Below, piece after piece: positions 14,770 through 23,386 of a DNA stretch of 59,481 bases (positions are counted from its first letter, which is position 1; every line of letters starts with the position of its first letter). Source of the stretch: UBA1046 sp050945515 (GTDB taxonomy: Bacteria > Bacillota > Clostridia > Saccharofermentanales > DTU023); the NCBI GenBank assembly GCA_050945515.1, contig JBMNTB010000011.1, positions 1 through 59,481 of the forward strand. Reading direction: 5' to 3'. Below the pieces are notes generated by a model. That model was given only the letters and a program-made list of their open reading frames with translations. It ran no database searches and was not told the DNA's origin. Made by a program: the position numbers and the translations under genes.

Positions 14770-17265
14770 TCAACGATTATTTGCGATTTCCATCCGTCCA
14801 AAGAAGAACTCAGCAATGATTGTGACATCAGCAATATTGGCACTGCCATTGCCATTGACATCAGCTGCCAGCAGTTCTATGTCCTTGAGCGGACTTCGTC
14901 CGAAAAAGTGCTCTACAACTAGAGTTAAATCAGCTATATTGATCACGCCGTTACCGTTGATATCGCCGTACATGATCAGCGGTAACGCAAACTCAGGTGC
15001 AGTCTGTCCTGTTTTTAGGACCTCAAGTGTACAACCGGTAGAAACTACACCCTCAGTGATGATTTCGCCCGCTTTGTTGCGAATCTGTAGGGTATAGCCG
15101 GGATCACTTGTTTTCAGATCCCTAAGAATATTCTGAGCCAGATGTTGATCTTTTTTCGGGTTCAGACCTGACAGGACGCCGCCTTCGATATTGTAGACTG
15201 TTGTTTGCAGCAATGGGGGCTGGTTGGTTCCGCTTCCCTGATGCTTAACTGTAATAGTATAAGTGCGCTGCACATCTCGCTTTTCCGCACGCACAATCAG
15301 TTTTACAACTAGCGGATCAGCGGTAGAGGCAGGTATAGGAATAGCACCCTGATGCGCTACACCGTTGACCTCAGTAATAATATCCGCTTGGGCATGATAA
15401 GGTGTACCTGTCAACATAATCTGACTCACAGTTGTGTTCAGTGTCAAAGTATAATCATAGACCTCAGGATTAAAGGCCGGCGTCAGGGACGCCGGTGCGG
15501 AAATACTGCGCAGCCAGTTATTCCGGCTCAGATTGTCTGTCGGTTTTGCCTGCGGCGTCTGGGGCATATTCTTCAGTACCGGAATCACAAAGTGAAACGG
15601 CTGCTGAATCATATCCATTTCCAGATAGTTGCGCACCACAATTGCCGCCTCTGCCGGCGGTGCCAAAATATTGCCCATATATTGATGCCAGAAGCCGACA
15701 AAGTCGTATTTTTGCAGATACAGACTGTCTTGTCCCTTATTGATATAGCCTGCGGCGATCCACTCTGCTCCGCCTTTGATCGCTTTCTCCGGATCCGTCC
15801 AGGGTCTCTGGTAGGTGTTGCCGCTAGAGGCATATTTCAAGCCATTAGCAATGGGATTGGTGGAGGCGGTAGCGCCGATATTATAGTAGTTGTATATGCC
15901 GGGGTAGGTTGCATGCACTCCTTTGACTGAAGCACTCCCGCCCCTGCCGACTTCCTGAATAACTCGGCTGACCAGAAAATAGGTGCTGGCGCCGCTGCTC
16001 TGAGCTGCCTCGAGGAAAACCTGGGCATAGGTCTTGTTCAGACTCTGCACTTGTCCGGAGGTATCTTTATAAACTATATTGCCCTGAGCATCGACATACT
16101 CGGAAGTACCGGCTGGATCCATAAAAGTACCTCTAAGCATCTTTTCGATACCGGCCAAAGTATGATAATCGGCATGATAGGACAATTGCTCAAATTGGAA
16201 GATCCCGGTCTGATCCAGGAAATTGCGCGGATCCATATAATATTTGATCGCTTCCATAGATGCTCCGGTAAAGCCGGCATCCAGTGCTTTCCAGGAATCG
16301 GTGCGATAATCATAGGAATCTGTAGCATAAGATTTCAAAGAGGTAATCCGGTTGATCGGTACCATGGACTTTTTGCCGGGAGATTGCTTTGAGATAACAT
16401 AGTCCCAGTCATGATTAATATTTTGCGCCGAAAATGTCCAGTACGGATATATCTTATGCAGAGCTTTCAGGCCGGCATGGTAACTGACAGGAAACTCCTT
16501 GTCCAGCAGCGCCTGGAATTGCTGATCGGTCAGGGGTGGATTTGCCGGATCTATCTCGGGCGTTGCAACATAGGGGCCAACTTCAACTCCTTGATCAATG
16601 GTAATATAGGCAGAATACATATATCCTTCTGCGCCGGTCGGTTCCATGATCACTCGGTACCAGATGCTGTTGCCGGTGAGAACTTCCTGTCCATCAACAT
16701 AGCCCAGCACCTGGAGACGAACCCCTTTATAGTAAGTGCCGATAGAAGTATATTTCTGGTCAGGTGTCGTCCGCAAACGAAGAAAATCGCAGTTGATTGT
16801 AGCATTCCAGGGTTGTGCCCGAACTATCATCGGTGCAGACCGCATCAACATTCCGGGTTGTTCCCGGATCGCCTCCGTTGTCGCAGAGGTATCGTCGGCG
16901 GTCTCAGCAGTAGCGGGCTGACTGGCCTCAGATTCAGTGCTTTCCGGTGTCCTTGTCGGCTCCGCAGAAGTCGGATCAGTTTCAGTTGCGACATTTGTCG
17001 ACTCTGCGACATCTGTAGTAGCCGTAGCATCCGAAGTATCTTCAGTCTCATCCTTATTATCAGGCTGTGTCTCTGTGGTTTCCTGTGGCGGATTTGGATC
17101 CTGCGTTGGTTCAGCCTCTGTCGCCTCAGCACCCTGTTTCGTCACATCTTCAGTCGAGCCATCGCCAATTGTTGTAGCTCCAATGGCTTGAGTGCAAAAC
17201 AGCAGTACCAGTGCCAGAATAATAGAAACTGCTATATTCTTATGAAGTGTTCTTTTTCTCATCAT
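14770..17265 (-). CDS. Secreted dockerin-bearing N-acetylglucosaminidase (cell-wall hydrolase)
   Basis: 831 residues, exported by a signal peptide (about 1-30). Order: Thr/Glu-rich linker 31-145; SH3b-type wall-binding domain about 155-225; glucosaminidase domain about 240-545 with MDPRNFL-x7-FQFEQLSYH and the catalytic-glutamate segment SRVIQEVG (E438) followed by YYNIGA; cadherin-like beta-sandwich about 585-676; dockerin 766-826. The dockerin has two full calcium loops, GDINGNGVINIAD and ADVNGNGSANIAD, with Asp/Asn at positions 1, 3, 5, 9 and 12. The enzyme class cuts between GlcNAc and MurNAc in peptidoglycan. The following gene, starting within a few bases, encodes a membrane cohesin protein, so the hydrolase is probably docked at the cell surface (inference). 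Confidence 0.88.
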   Translation of the reverse strand: MMRKRTLHKNIAVSIILALVLLFCTQAIGATTIGDGSTEDVTKQGAEATEAEPTQDPNPPQETTETQPDNKDETEDTSDATATTDVAESTNVATETDPTSAEPTRTPESTESEASQPATAETADDTSATTEAIREQPGMLMRSAPMIVRAQPWNATINCDFLRLRTTPDQKYTSIGTYYKGVRLQVLGYVDGQEVLTGNSIWYRVIMEPTGAEGYMYSAYITIDQGVEVGPYVATPEIDPANPPLTDQQFQALLDKEFPVSYHAGLKALHKIYPYWTFSAQNINHDWDYVISKQSPGKKSMVPINRITSLKSYATDSYDYRTDSWKALDAGFTGASMEAIKYYMDPRNFLDQTGIFQFEQLSYHADYHTLAGIEKMLRGTFMDPAGTSEYVDAQGNIVYKDTSGQVQSLNKTYAQVFLEAAQSSGASTYFLVSRVIQEVGRGGSASVKGVHATYPGIYNYYNIGATASTNPIANGLKYASSGNTYQRPWTDPEKAIKGGAEWIAAGYINKGQDSLYLQKYDFVGFWHQYMGNILAPPAEAAIVVRNYLEMDMIQQPFHFVIPVLKNMPQTPQAKPTDNLSRNNWLRSISAPASLTPAFNPEVYDYTLTLNTTVSQIMLTGTPYHAQADIITEVNGVAHQGAIPIPASTADPLVVKLIVRAEKRDVQRTYTITVKHQGSGTNQPPLLQTTVYNIEGGVLSGLNPKKDQHLAQNILRDLKTSDPGYTLQIRNKAGEIITEGVVSTGCTLEVLKTGQTAPEFALPLIMYGDINGNGVINIADLTLVVEHFFGRSPLKDIELLAADVNGNGSANIADVTIIAEFFFGRMEIANNR

Positions 17266-17355
17266 CTATGGTCACACATCCCTGCGCAACTATTGCTGCC
17301 GACTGCTCGGACAGTAATTAATAGATACCGGAAATATACCTTTCCTACTGACCTG

Positions 17356-17364
17356 ATTTTAGCA
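17356..17364 (-). promoter_or_regulatory. Extended -10 promoter candidate for the dockerin/cohesin operon
   Basis: TGCTAAAAT (17364-17356) read leftward is an extended -10 element about 90 bp before the dockerin gene. No good -35 lies at the right distance. The gap 17266-17468 holds nothing else clear. Confidence 0.4.
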
Positions 17365-17468
17365 TAAGAAAGCAGACAGATTATGGCAAAAGCATGTCAG
17401 GACACAGCTTTCAGCGTCCTGTCCATGACTTGTAGGTTTAATGAAATCACTTTGAAATAATCGGCCGA

Positions 17469-18218
17469 TCAGTCGTCAAACTCATCCAGCGTCTTATAAT
17501 ATGAGGGTATGACATGAAGAAAAAACCAATCTACTTCCGGTAGCTTCATCTGCTCCAATCGCTCTTTGACTCCCACCATCGCCTGACGGAATTCCTGATT
17601 GCCGGCCTTGAGCTCATCCAGGCATTTGATATAGGCACTGAAGCGGTCGGCAGCCTTGACCAATTGCATCATCTCTCTCATGACAGGATCCGACTCAGAC
17701 GGAAAAATCAGGGGCCGATACTCATCTTGCAGAGCTGCCGGCAACATGGCCAGTAGTTTTTTAGCAGCCCCTTGTTCGACAACCCGATAACTATCGCGCA
17801 TTTCCTTCGTAGCATATTTGACAGGTGTGGGCATATCTCCGGTCATGATCTCCGGCAGATCATGATAAAGAGCCATGACGGCAACCTGTTCCGGTTCCGG
17901 ACAAATTTTGCCTGCGGCAAAATACTGGCGACGGATCAGAGCCAGAGCATGGGCAATGATGGCGACCTCATAGGAATGCTCCATGATATTTTCCTGCTCC
18001 GTATTCTTCATCAGGGACCAGCGATTGATGTAGCGCATACGATGCAGCATAGCATAAAAAGCCGTAGAATCATCTTCTCTCTGCCGCACCTCCGGCTGCA
18101 TTTTCTCCTCGACAGTCTCACTACACAATGCCTCCGGCCGAGCTCTTTCTTCGACGGCCGCCGCAGTTGCCGATTTCTTATATATCTTATCTTGCCCTTT
18201 ATCTTGTTCTTTGCTCAC
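17469..18218 (-). CDS. yfbR: YfbR-like HD-domain 5'-deoxynucleotidase
   Basis: HD-domain phosphohydrolase. YfbR removes phosphate from deoxynucleoside 5'-monophosphates. 249 residues, about 50 longer than usual because of a charged N-terminal extension (Gln/Lys/Glu-rich). The metal-site residues are visible: RWSLMKNTEQENIMEHSYEVA (H of EHS), ALYHDLPEIMTGD (HD) and VKAADRFSAY (D). Start is GTG at 18218 behind AAGGAG. It is the third gene of pcrA-dgt-yfbR, 14 bp after dgt, so two dNTP/dNMP-degrading HD enzymes share one transcript. Confidence 0.85.
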   Translation of the reverse strand: MSKEQDKGQDKIYKKSATAAAVEERARPEALCSETVEEKMQPEVRQREDDSTAFYAMLHRMRYINRWSLMKNTEQENIMEHSYEVAIIAHALALIRRQYFAAGKICPEPEQVAVMALYHDLPEIMTGDMPTPVKYATKEMRDSYRVVEQGAAKKLLAMLPAALQDEYRPLIFPSESDPVMREMMQLVKAADRFSAYIKCLDELKAGNQEFRQAMVGVKERLEQMKLPEVDWFFLHVIPSYYKTLDEFDD

Positions 18219-18232
18219 GGCTTATCTCCTTA

Positions 18233-19381
18233 TCAGGTCTGATAGATCGCTTTGAAAGTAGCAGTGGCATAATGATCCGTCATCCCGGCAATATAATCTA
18301 CGGTCTTGCGCAGAGCGGAAGCGTCCGGCTCGGGATGGCGCTGCATATATTCATTAAAGTTTTTCAGCACTCGCTCGCCACCCGTTGAATTAAAAAACGC
18401 TCCCTCACCCGCTCTGAGATAGGCCACCATTAATCCTCGGATCATATTATGAACCATTTCTTCATAGATCATGATCGGTTCGGACAGATAGATGCGCTGA
18501 TAGTTCTCCTGGATCAGCTCTTGCAGCGCTTCTCCTTTCGCCCTGCTCATGATGATGGCCTCTTGCTGATAGCTCTGTGAAATCACATCCATAACCAGAG
18601 TATTGACGATGGCTGAATTGGATGAACCCAATTCATTTTGGATGGCTCGGGGAATATCGTCAAAGCTCATCAGACCGGCGCGGAAAGCGTCTTCGATATC
18701 GCGGCCGACATAGGCAATGCGATCGACAATGCGGACAACGCAACCTTCCAGCGTCGCAGGCATCAGATGTTTTTTCGCCCCGGGGATCAAATCCTTTTCC
18801 TCTTTGTCGCGCCAGGGAGTCAGCACAAATTCATTGATTTTCTCGCCGCAGTGACTGGCGATCCCATCGCGCACTTCAAAGCTCAGATTGAGTCCGTAAC
18901 TGTCTTTGTGCTCGGCCAGAATATCCACCGTGCGCAGCGAATGCAGCTCATGCTGGAAAGTAAATCCACCCTGTTCTTCTTTGATAATGCGGTTCAAAGC
19001 CTCTTCACCGGCATGGCCGAAGGGAGCATGCCCCAGATCATGTCCCAGCGAAATGGAACGGATCAGATCCTGATTGAGATTTAATGCTTTGCCGATAGTT
19101 TCGGCCAGATACATCACATAGAGTACATGTTCCATCCTGGTACAGATATGATCATTGCGCGGATTAAAAAATACCTGTGTCTTCTGGCGCAAACGCCGGA
19201 AAGGCATCGAATACAAAATCCTGCCCGTATCGCGCTCGAACATCGTGCGAACCGGGCAGTCCTGCTCTTCCCGCTTGCGCCCGCGGCTATGCGCACTGGC
19301 TGTCGCATAGAGACTTAAATGCTGGAGCTCTGTCTGCTCTTTAAGCAGTCGCGGCAATCCGATCTGACCTGCTGTTTCCAT
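18233..19381 (-). CDS. dgt: dGTPase-like deoxynucleoside triphosphate triphosphohydrolase
   Basis: 382-residue cytoplasmic HD enzyme that splits dNTPs to deoxynucleoside and triphosphate. Family motifs in order: FRRLRQKTQVF (near 62), RMEHVLYV, SLGHDLGHAPFGHAGE with the HD pair (near 111-126), NLSFEVRDGIASHCGE, and VRIVDRIAYVGRDIEDA (near 210). ATG 19381 follows GGAGG, which overlaps the end of pcrA (stop at 19383). That dense packing implies co-expression with the helicase. Proteins of this length in Firmicutes are usually called dGTPase type 2. The preferred dNTP cannot be inferred. Confidence 0.92.
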   Translation of the reverse strand: METAGQIGLPRLLKEQTELQHLSLYATASAHSRGRKREEQDCPVRTMFERDTGRILYSMPFRRLRQKTQVFFNPRNDHICTRMEHVLYVMYLAETIGKALNLNQDLIRSISLGHDLGHAPFGHAGEEALNRIIKEEQGGFTFQHELHSLRTVDILAEHKDSYGLNLSFEVRDGIASHCGEKINEFVLTPWRDKEEKDLIPGAKKHLMPATLEGCVVRIVDRIAYVGRDIEDAFRAGLMSFDDIPRAIQNELGSSNSAIVNTLVMDVISQSYQQEAIIMSRAKGEALQELIQENYQRIYLSEPIMIYEEMVHNMIRGLMVAYLRAGEGAFFNSTGGERVLKNFNEYMQRHPEPDASALRKTVDYIAGMTDHYATATFKAIYQT

Positions 19382-19382
19382 C

Positions 19383-21911
19383 TCAATCCTCCACTCGCGT
19401 TAACAGCGACATCGACGCTTTGAAGCGCTTGGTACCGCTCTTGAACATGATCTCCAAAATTGCGTCCCCGCTGAAAGGCACAATTTTCTCAATCACACCT
19501 CTCCCCAGACGCTCGTGTCTGACCTGGTCTCCCACAGCTAATTGCTGATAATCCAGACCCCTTTTCTCATCCCGGTCCAGACTGTTTTTGGTTCTTTCGA
19601 AGGCTGTCCCTCGTCGTCCTGCCCCTGCCATAGGTGCGGTACCTCCGGCAGTACCCACAGAGGTAAAATCTCGCCGGAAAGAGTCGCCAGCACCATAGCG
19701 AGCGCCTTCGCTTCTGCGGCTCCAAGTGGCGATACTGACACTGTCTGCTTCGAATTGATCGCCGTGGCGGGAGCCGCCTTCTTCTTCGACCAGGTCATCG
19801 GGGATCTCCCGGACAAAGCGAGATACTTTCTGATACATGGTCTGACCATAGAGCAGGCGCTGTCTGGCTGCAGTGATAAAAAGTCTGCGCTTGGCCCTGG
19901 TCAGGGCTACATAGGCCAGGCGGCGCTCTTCTTCGATCTCCGCGCGGGAGTATAGTGATTGCTCATTGGGAAACAGTCCCTCATTGGCTCCGACCATGAA
20001 GACGGTGTCGAATTCCAAGCCTTTGGCGCTGTGAATTGTCATCAGGCTGACCGCATCTGCTTCGTCCGCCTGGTCCAGATCGCTGTAGAGGGCAACCCGC
20101 TCCAAATAGGCTGCGGCTGTCTGCGCCAAAGTCAGAGGCAAGGTCAGATTGCCTTGCTCCGCTTGCAGTTCCGGATCTTGGCTGAGTTCTTCGAGTTCGG
20201 CCGTCAGCCTGCTCTCAAATTCCATCGCATCGGAAACCAGCTCGTCCATATTTTGAATCCTGGTAGTCGCCTCCAACGGCAATTTATCCAGCAGGGCGGT
20301 CTGCTCTTGTTTGAGACCGGAATCATTGGTCACTTGCCTGACAAAGAAGCCGAATTCAATTTCATTGCGAGCCAGAACCTGTTGCAGATCGAGAATCAGA
20401 TGGACAAAGAGACGGATTTTGCCGGCGGCGAAAGACAGCTCGGGGAATTCATCGGCACGGCGGCAGATCTCAAATAGCGGCTGCTGCTCCCTGGCGGCAA
20501 TCTGATTAAGCAACTCCAGCGTCGTAGCTCCGATGCCGCGGCGCGGGCTGTTGATAATCCGGCGCAGGGCGAGATCATCCGACGGCTGAGTGATCAGACG
20601 CAGATAAGCCATAATATCTTTGATCTCTTTGCGATCGTAGAAACGCATGCCGCCATAGATGCGATAGGCAATACCGTGGTCTTGCAGGGCACTCTCCAGA
20701 TTACGGGCCAAAGCGTTGACGCGGTACAGAACGCCGATCTCATTACCGCTCAGTGCCGCACCCGATTTAGCCATCAGGCGTCTGATCTGATTTGCCACAT
20801 AGACGGCTTCGTCGTTTTGGTCCAAGGCACGGTAGAAGTTGATCTTGTCACCTTCCTCCCCCTCGGTCCACAGAGTCTTGTGATTGCGCTTTTCATTGAG
20901 GCAGATCACTGAATTGGCGGCTGCCAGGATAGTCCGCGTCGAGCGGTAGTTTTGTTCCAGCCGGATCACGGTGCAATTCGGAAAGTCCTGGCTGAAGTCG
21001 AGAATATTCATCAGATTGGCGCCGCGGAAGCTGTAGATAGACTGATCATCGTCACCGACAACAAAGAGATTATTATGCTTGGCGGCAAGCAGGCGGACCA
21101 AGACATATTGAGCATAATTCGTGTCCTGATATTCGTCCACCAACAGATGCTGGAAACGCTCCTGGTAATAGGATAGAACCTGTGGCTGCTCTTCAAAGAG
21201 GAATACCGTCAGTGCTAAAATATCGTCGAAGTCGAGACAATTATTTTGTTGCAGCTCCTCTTGATAATAATTGTATATCTCCGCCAGCTGCTGTTTTTGC
21301 AGATCTTTTCCGGTCTCTTTAGCATACTCCTCAGGATAGATCAGCTTATTCTTGGCGCTGCTGATTTGCTGCTGGACTTGTCTGATCGGCACCATCTTAT
21401 CGCTGACCTTAGCTTTTTCCATCGCTTCTTTCAGCACTCGCCGCTGATCAACAGTATCCAAAATCGAGAATGATCGGTCATAGCCCAGCAAATGGGCATG
21501 TTGTCGCAAAATACGCAGCATCATAGCATGGAAGGTTCCGACCCAGGCTGCTCCGGCCGCCAGTCCGATCTGGCTGCTGACACGCTCTTTCATCTCATTG
21601 GCGGCTTTATTGGTAAAGGTAATCGCTAAAATCCGTCCGGGATCGATGCCGCACCTTTGCACCAGCCAGGCAATCCGCTGCGTGATAACTCTGGTTTTGC
21701 CGGAACCGGCCCCCGCCAAAATCAGAAGCGGCGAGCCCAGATGCAGTACGGCCCGTCTCTGTTCAGGATTGAGATTCGCCAGGAGCGGGTCAACAGCGGG
21801 ATCATAAGGCTCGCCGGCCGTTCCGGCAACAGACGGTCTGCCTGCCGCAGGTTCCTGCCCGTCGGCGGCTTGATCAGCCCACAATTGCTTTATGTCCGTT
21901 TTTTTTATCAT
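19383..21911 (-). CDS. pcrA: PcrA/UvrD-type superfamily 1 DNA helicase
   Basis: 842-residue 3'-5' helicase that acts in DNA repair and in clearing proteins from DNA. Motifs: LNPEQRRAVLH (Q motif, about 48), ILAGAGSGKTRVI (Walker A), FTNKAANEMKER (Ia), VDEYQDTN (II), VVGDDDQSIYSFRGA (III), LEQNYRST (IV), TIHSAKGLEFDTVF (V) and ALTRAKRRL (VI). The C-terminus has the PcrA-type tail ending in a Tudor-like piece (VGDQVRHERLGRGVIEKI). A poor ribosome site precedes ATG 21911. It is the first gene of the pcrA-dgt-yfbR group, just downstream of the hpf terminator. Confidence 0.96.
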   Translation of the reverse strand: MIKKTDIKQLWADQAADGQEPAAGRPSVAGTAGEPYDPAVDPLLANLNPEQRRAVLHLGSPLLILAGAGSGKTRVITQRIAWLVQRCGIDPGRILAITFTNKAANEMKERVSSQIGLAAGAAWVGTFHAMMLRILRQHAHLLGYDRSFSILDTVDQRRVLKEAMEKAKVSDKMVPIRQVQQQISSAKNKLIYPEEYAKETGKDLQKQQLAEIYNYYQEELQQNNCLDFDDILALTVFLFEEQPQVLSYYQERFQHLLVDEYQDTNYAQYVLVRLLAAKHNNLFVVGDDDQSIYSFRGANLMNILDFSQDFPNCTVIRLEQNYRSTRTILAAANSVICLNEKRNHKTLWTEGEEGDKINFYRALDQNDEAVYVANQIRRLMAKSGAALSGNEIGVLYRVNALARNLESALQDHGIAYRIYGGMRFYDRKEIKDIMAYLRLITQPSDDLALRRIINSPRRGIGATTLELLNQIAAREQQPLFEICRRADEFPELSFAAGKIRLFVHLILDLQQVLARNEIEFGFFVRQVTNDSGLKQEQTALLDKLPLEATTRIQNMDELVSDAMEFESRLTAELEELSQDPELQAEQGNLTLPLTLAQTAAAYLERVALYSDLDQADEADAVSLMTIHSAKGLEFDTVFMVGANEGLFPNEQSLYSRAEIEEERRLAYVALTRAKRRLFITAARQRLLYGQTMYQKVSRFVREIPDDLVEEEGGSRHGDQFEADSVSIATWSRRSEGARYGAGDSFRRDFTSVGTAGGTAPMAGAGRRGTAFERTKNSLDRDEKRGLDYQQLAVGDQVRHERLGRGVIEKIVPFSGDAILEIMFKSGTKRFKASMSLLTRVED

Positions 21912-21932
21912 CGTTCTACTTACAATTTTTAA

Positions 21933-21958
21933 AAACGGTCGCCTGTCGGCGACCGCAA
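21933..21958 (-). terminator. Terminator after hpf
   Basis: CGGTCGCC / GGCGACCG, an 8-bp GC-rich stem with a 4-base loop, followed leftward by TTTTTAAAAATT. It separates hpf from pcrA. Confidence 0.85.
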
Positions 21959-21983
21959 AACAGTCCAGGAGAAAATAATCTCT

Positions 21984-22532
21984 CTAATATTCGGGTTCGA
22001 TCAAACCATAATCGCCATCTCGTCTCTTGTAGACCAGATTGACCTTGCCGGTTTCATCATTAATGAAGAGGTGGAAACTGTGATTGAGGAGCTCCATCTG
22101 CAGGACAGCCTCTTCGGCATCCATCGGTGTAATGACAAAGCTTTTGCGCCGTGTAATGGTCGGCAACTCCTCCTTATCACGATCCTCTTCTGTTTCTGCA
22201 GTCTCCAGAGTGGCTATATAATCTTTCATATAGCCGAACTTGCGGTTTTTCTTCTTCATCCGTGCTTTATGTTTGCGGATTTGCCCTTCAATAATATCGA
22301 TTGCTCTGTCCAGAGCCATAATACCTTCAGGGGCAATCGCCTCGGCACGATAATAATGCGATCTTATCTTGATCGTAACTTCAGTTCGAACATCATCATG
22401 TTCATGCTGGAAGCGAACACTGGCCACCGCTTTATCTCCGAAATAGCGGTCAAACTTTTTCATTTTGTTTTCAACTTTTGCCTGGAATTGTTCTCCGATC
22501 TTGATCCCTACGCCATGAACAGTAAGATTCAT
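21984..22532 (-). CDS. hpf: Long-form ribosome hibernation promoting factor
   Basis: 182 residues in two domains: an N-terminal S30AE/YfiA domain (about 1-100) that binds the 30S decoding site, and a C-terminal dimer domain (about 125-180: VITPMDAEEAVLQMELLNHSF, then YKRRDGDYGLIEPEY). The C-terminal part makes it the long form, which joins ribosomes into 100S dimers in stationary phase. ATG 22532 follows AAAGGACG. A 6-bp hairpin (22550-22555 with 22560-22565) sits just before the ribosome site and might affect translation. Monocistronic: its own upstream AT-rich region and its own terminator. Confidence 0.95.
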   Translation of the reverse strand: MNLTVHGVGIKIGEQFQAKVENKMKKFDRYFGDKAVASVRFQHEHDDVRTEVTIKIRSHYYRAEAIAPEGIMALDRAIDIIEGQIRKHKARMKKKNRKFGYMKDYIATLETAETEEDRDKEELPTITRRKSFVITPMDAEEAVLQMELLNHSFHLFINDETGKVNLVYKRRDGDYGLIEPEY

Positions 22533-22623
22533 TGGTCACGTCCTTTCCAGACCGCAAAGGCGGTCGTTGCGCGATCCTCGATTTATTGCTTCGAAGATAG
22601 TTTTTTATATTTATGGTTTATAT

Positions 22624-22629
22624 ATTATA
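22624..22629 (-). promoter_or_regulatory. Possible -10 element of hpf
   Basis: A perfect TATAAT lies about 90 bp before hpf but has no good sigma-A -35. hpf genes are often driven by alternative sigma factors, so this could be coincidental. Confidence 0.3.
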
Positions 22630-22684
22630 ACTGATAAGTGGTACTTGTGATACTCGCAAAAAGTTTCTATATTTAAATAAAGCT

Positions 22685-23266
22685 TCAAAAGAGCTTTTCA
22701 TCACAATCAAATACGTCCGGGGAAGAACCGCCGAAAAGAAAACAATCATGGGCACCCTGACATGATTCCGCCTTAGTGCAGAGAGTAGCCCGCATCTCTT
22801 CACAGTTGGATACCACTTGAATTTCAATTTCCTTTTCCAGATCGAAGGCAGAGAAAGTGAGACCGGTCCACTCTTCCAGTTCGGGATCCGTCGGGAAAGT
22901 GCCGGTTTTCAAGACGGTACCGTCAATCACAGTGACGGGGAACTTCTCGGCATCCATCTCATCTAAATAGCTGAGCAGGCATGCTTCACAGACAAAAGCC
23001 CCCGGATTACTGGGCAGTGCATAGTACTCGAATTTAAAGCCGCTTTCGTTCAATTTTCGTCCCCGTGCCAAAGCCCGCAGCAGCTCCCTTTTGTTTTCAT
23101 TCAGGACGCTGCAGGGATCTTCCAGACCATAGACCTTTATCTCTTGCTTGCGGTTGATCCGATATCTGCTGCAATTGTCCTTACAAGATCCGTCACTCAG
23201 TTCGCTGCCGGAACAATCAGCCATGGTGCAGATCTCCTCGGCTTCTGAAACATCAGATATATTCAT
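22685..23266 (-). CDS. Cysteine-rich protein with an ArsD-like domain
   Basis: 193 residues. The centre (about 40-135) follows the thioredoxin-like ArsD arsenic metallochaperone pattern: EIKVYGLEDPC at the start, FKFEYYALPSNPGAFV, then FPVTVIDGTVLKTGTFPTDPELEEW. ArsD normally starts its metal site with a CC...C motif; here only one cysteine is at that place. Instead there are twelve cysteines overall, four of them in a 20-residue N-terminal cluster and five near the C-terminus. No other ars gene is nearby. ATG 23266 is chosen; reading further up would overlap the divergent transporter gene. Metal or metalloid binding is likely but unproven. Confidence 0.7.
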   Translation of the reverse strand: MNISDVSEAEEICTMADCSGSELSDGSCKDNCSRYRINRKQEIKVYGLEDPCSVLNENKRELLRALARGRKLNESGFKFEYYALPSNPGAFVCEACLLSYLDEMDAEKFPVTVIDGTVLKTGTFPTDPELEEWTGLTFSAFDLEKEIEIQVVSNCEEMRATLCTKAESCQGAHDCFLFGGSSPDVFDCDEKLF

Positions 23267-23386
23267 CGCTAAACCCTGCCTCTCCAACAACCAGGCTGTG
23301 ATTGAAAAATAACGCCTGCTATGCCAATATACTTGCGTACAGTACTTTAAACTGAATGCAATCATAACAGACCGGGAGATGACTAA

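Noticed and set aside
14759..14773. TTG start of the cohesin gene at 14773
   Set aside because: The ATG at 14758 has GAAGAGG just before it; the TTG lies within that site.
16411..17367. 318-residue plus-strand open frame
   Set aside because: Lies antisense inside the dockerin-bearing hydrolase gene, has no ribosome site and no protein-like pattern.
17398..17421. CAGGAC/GTCCTG hairpin downstream of yfbR as terminator
   Set aside because: Short stem, large loop and only a distant T run; not convincing.
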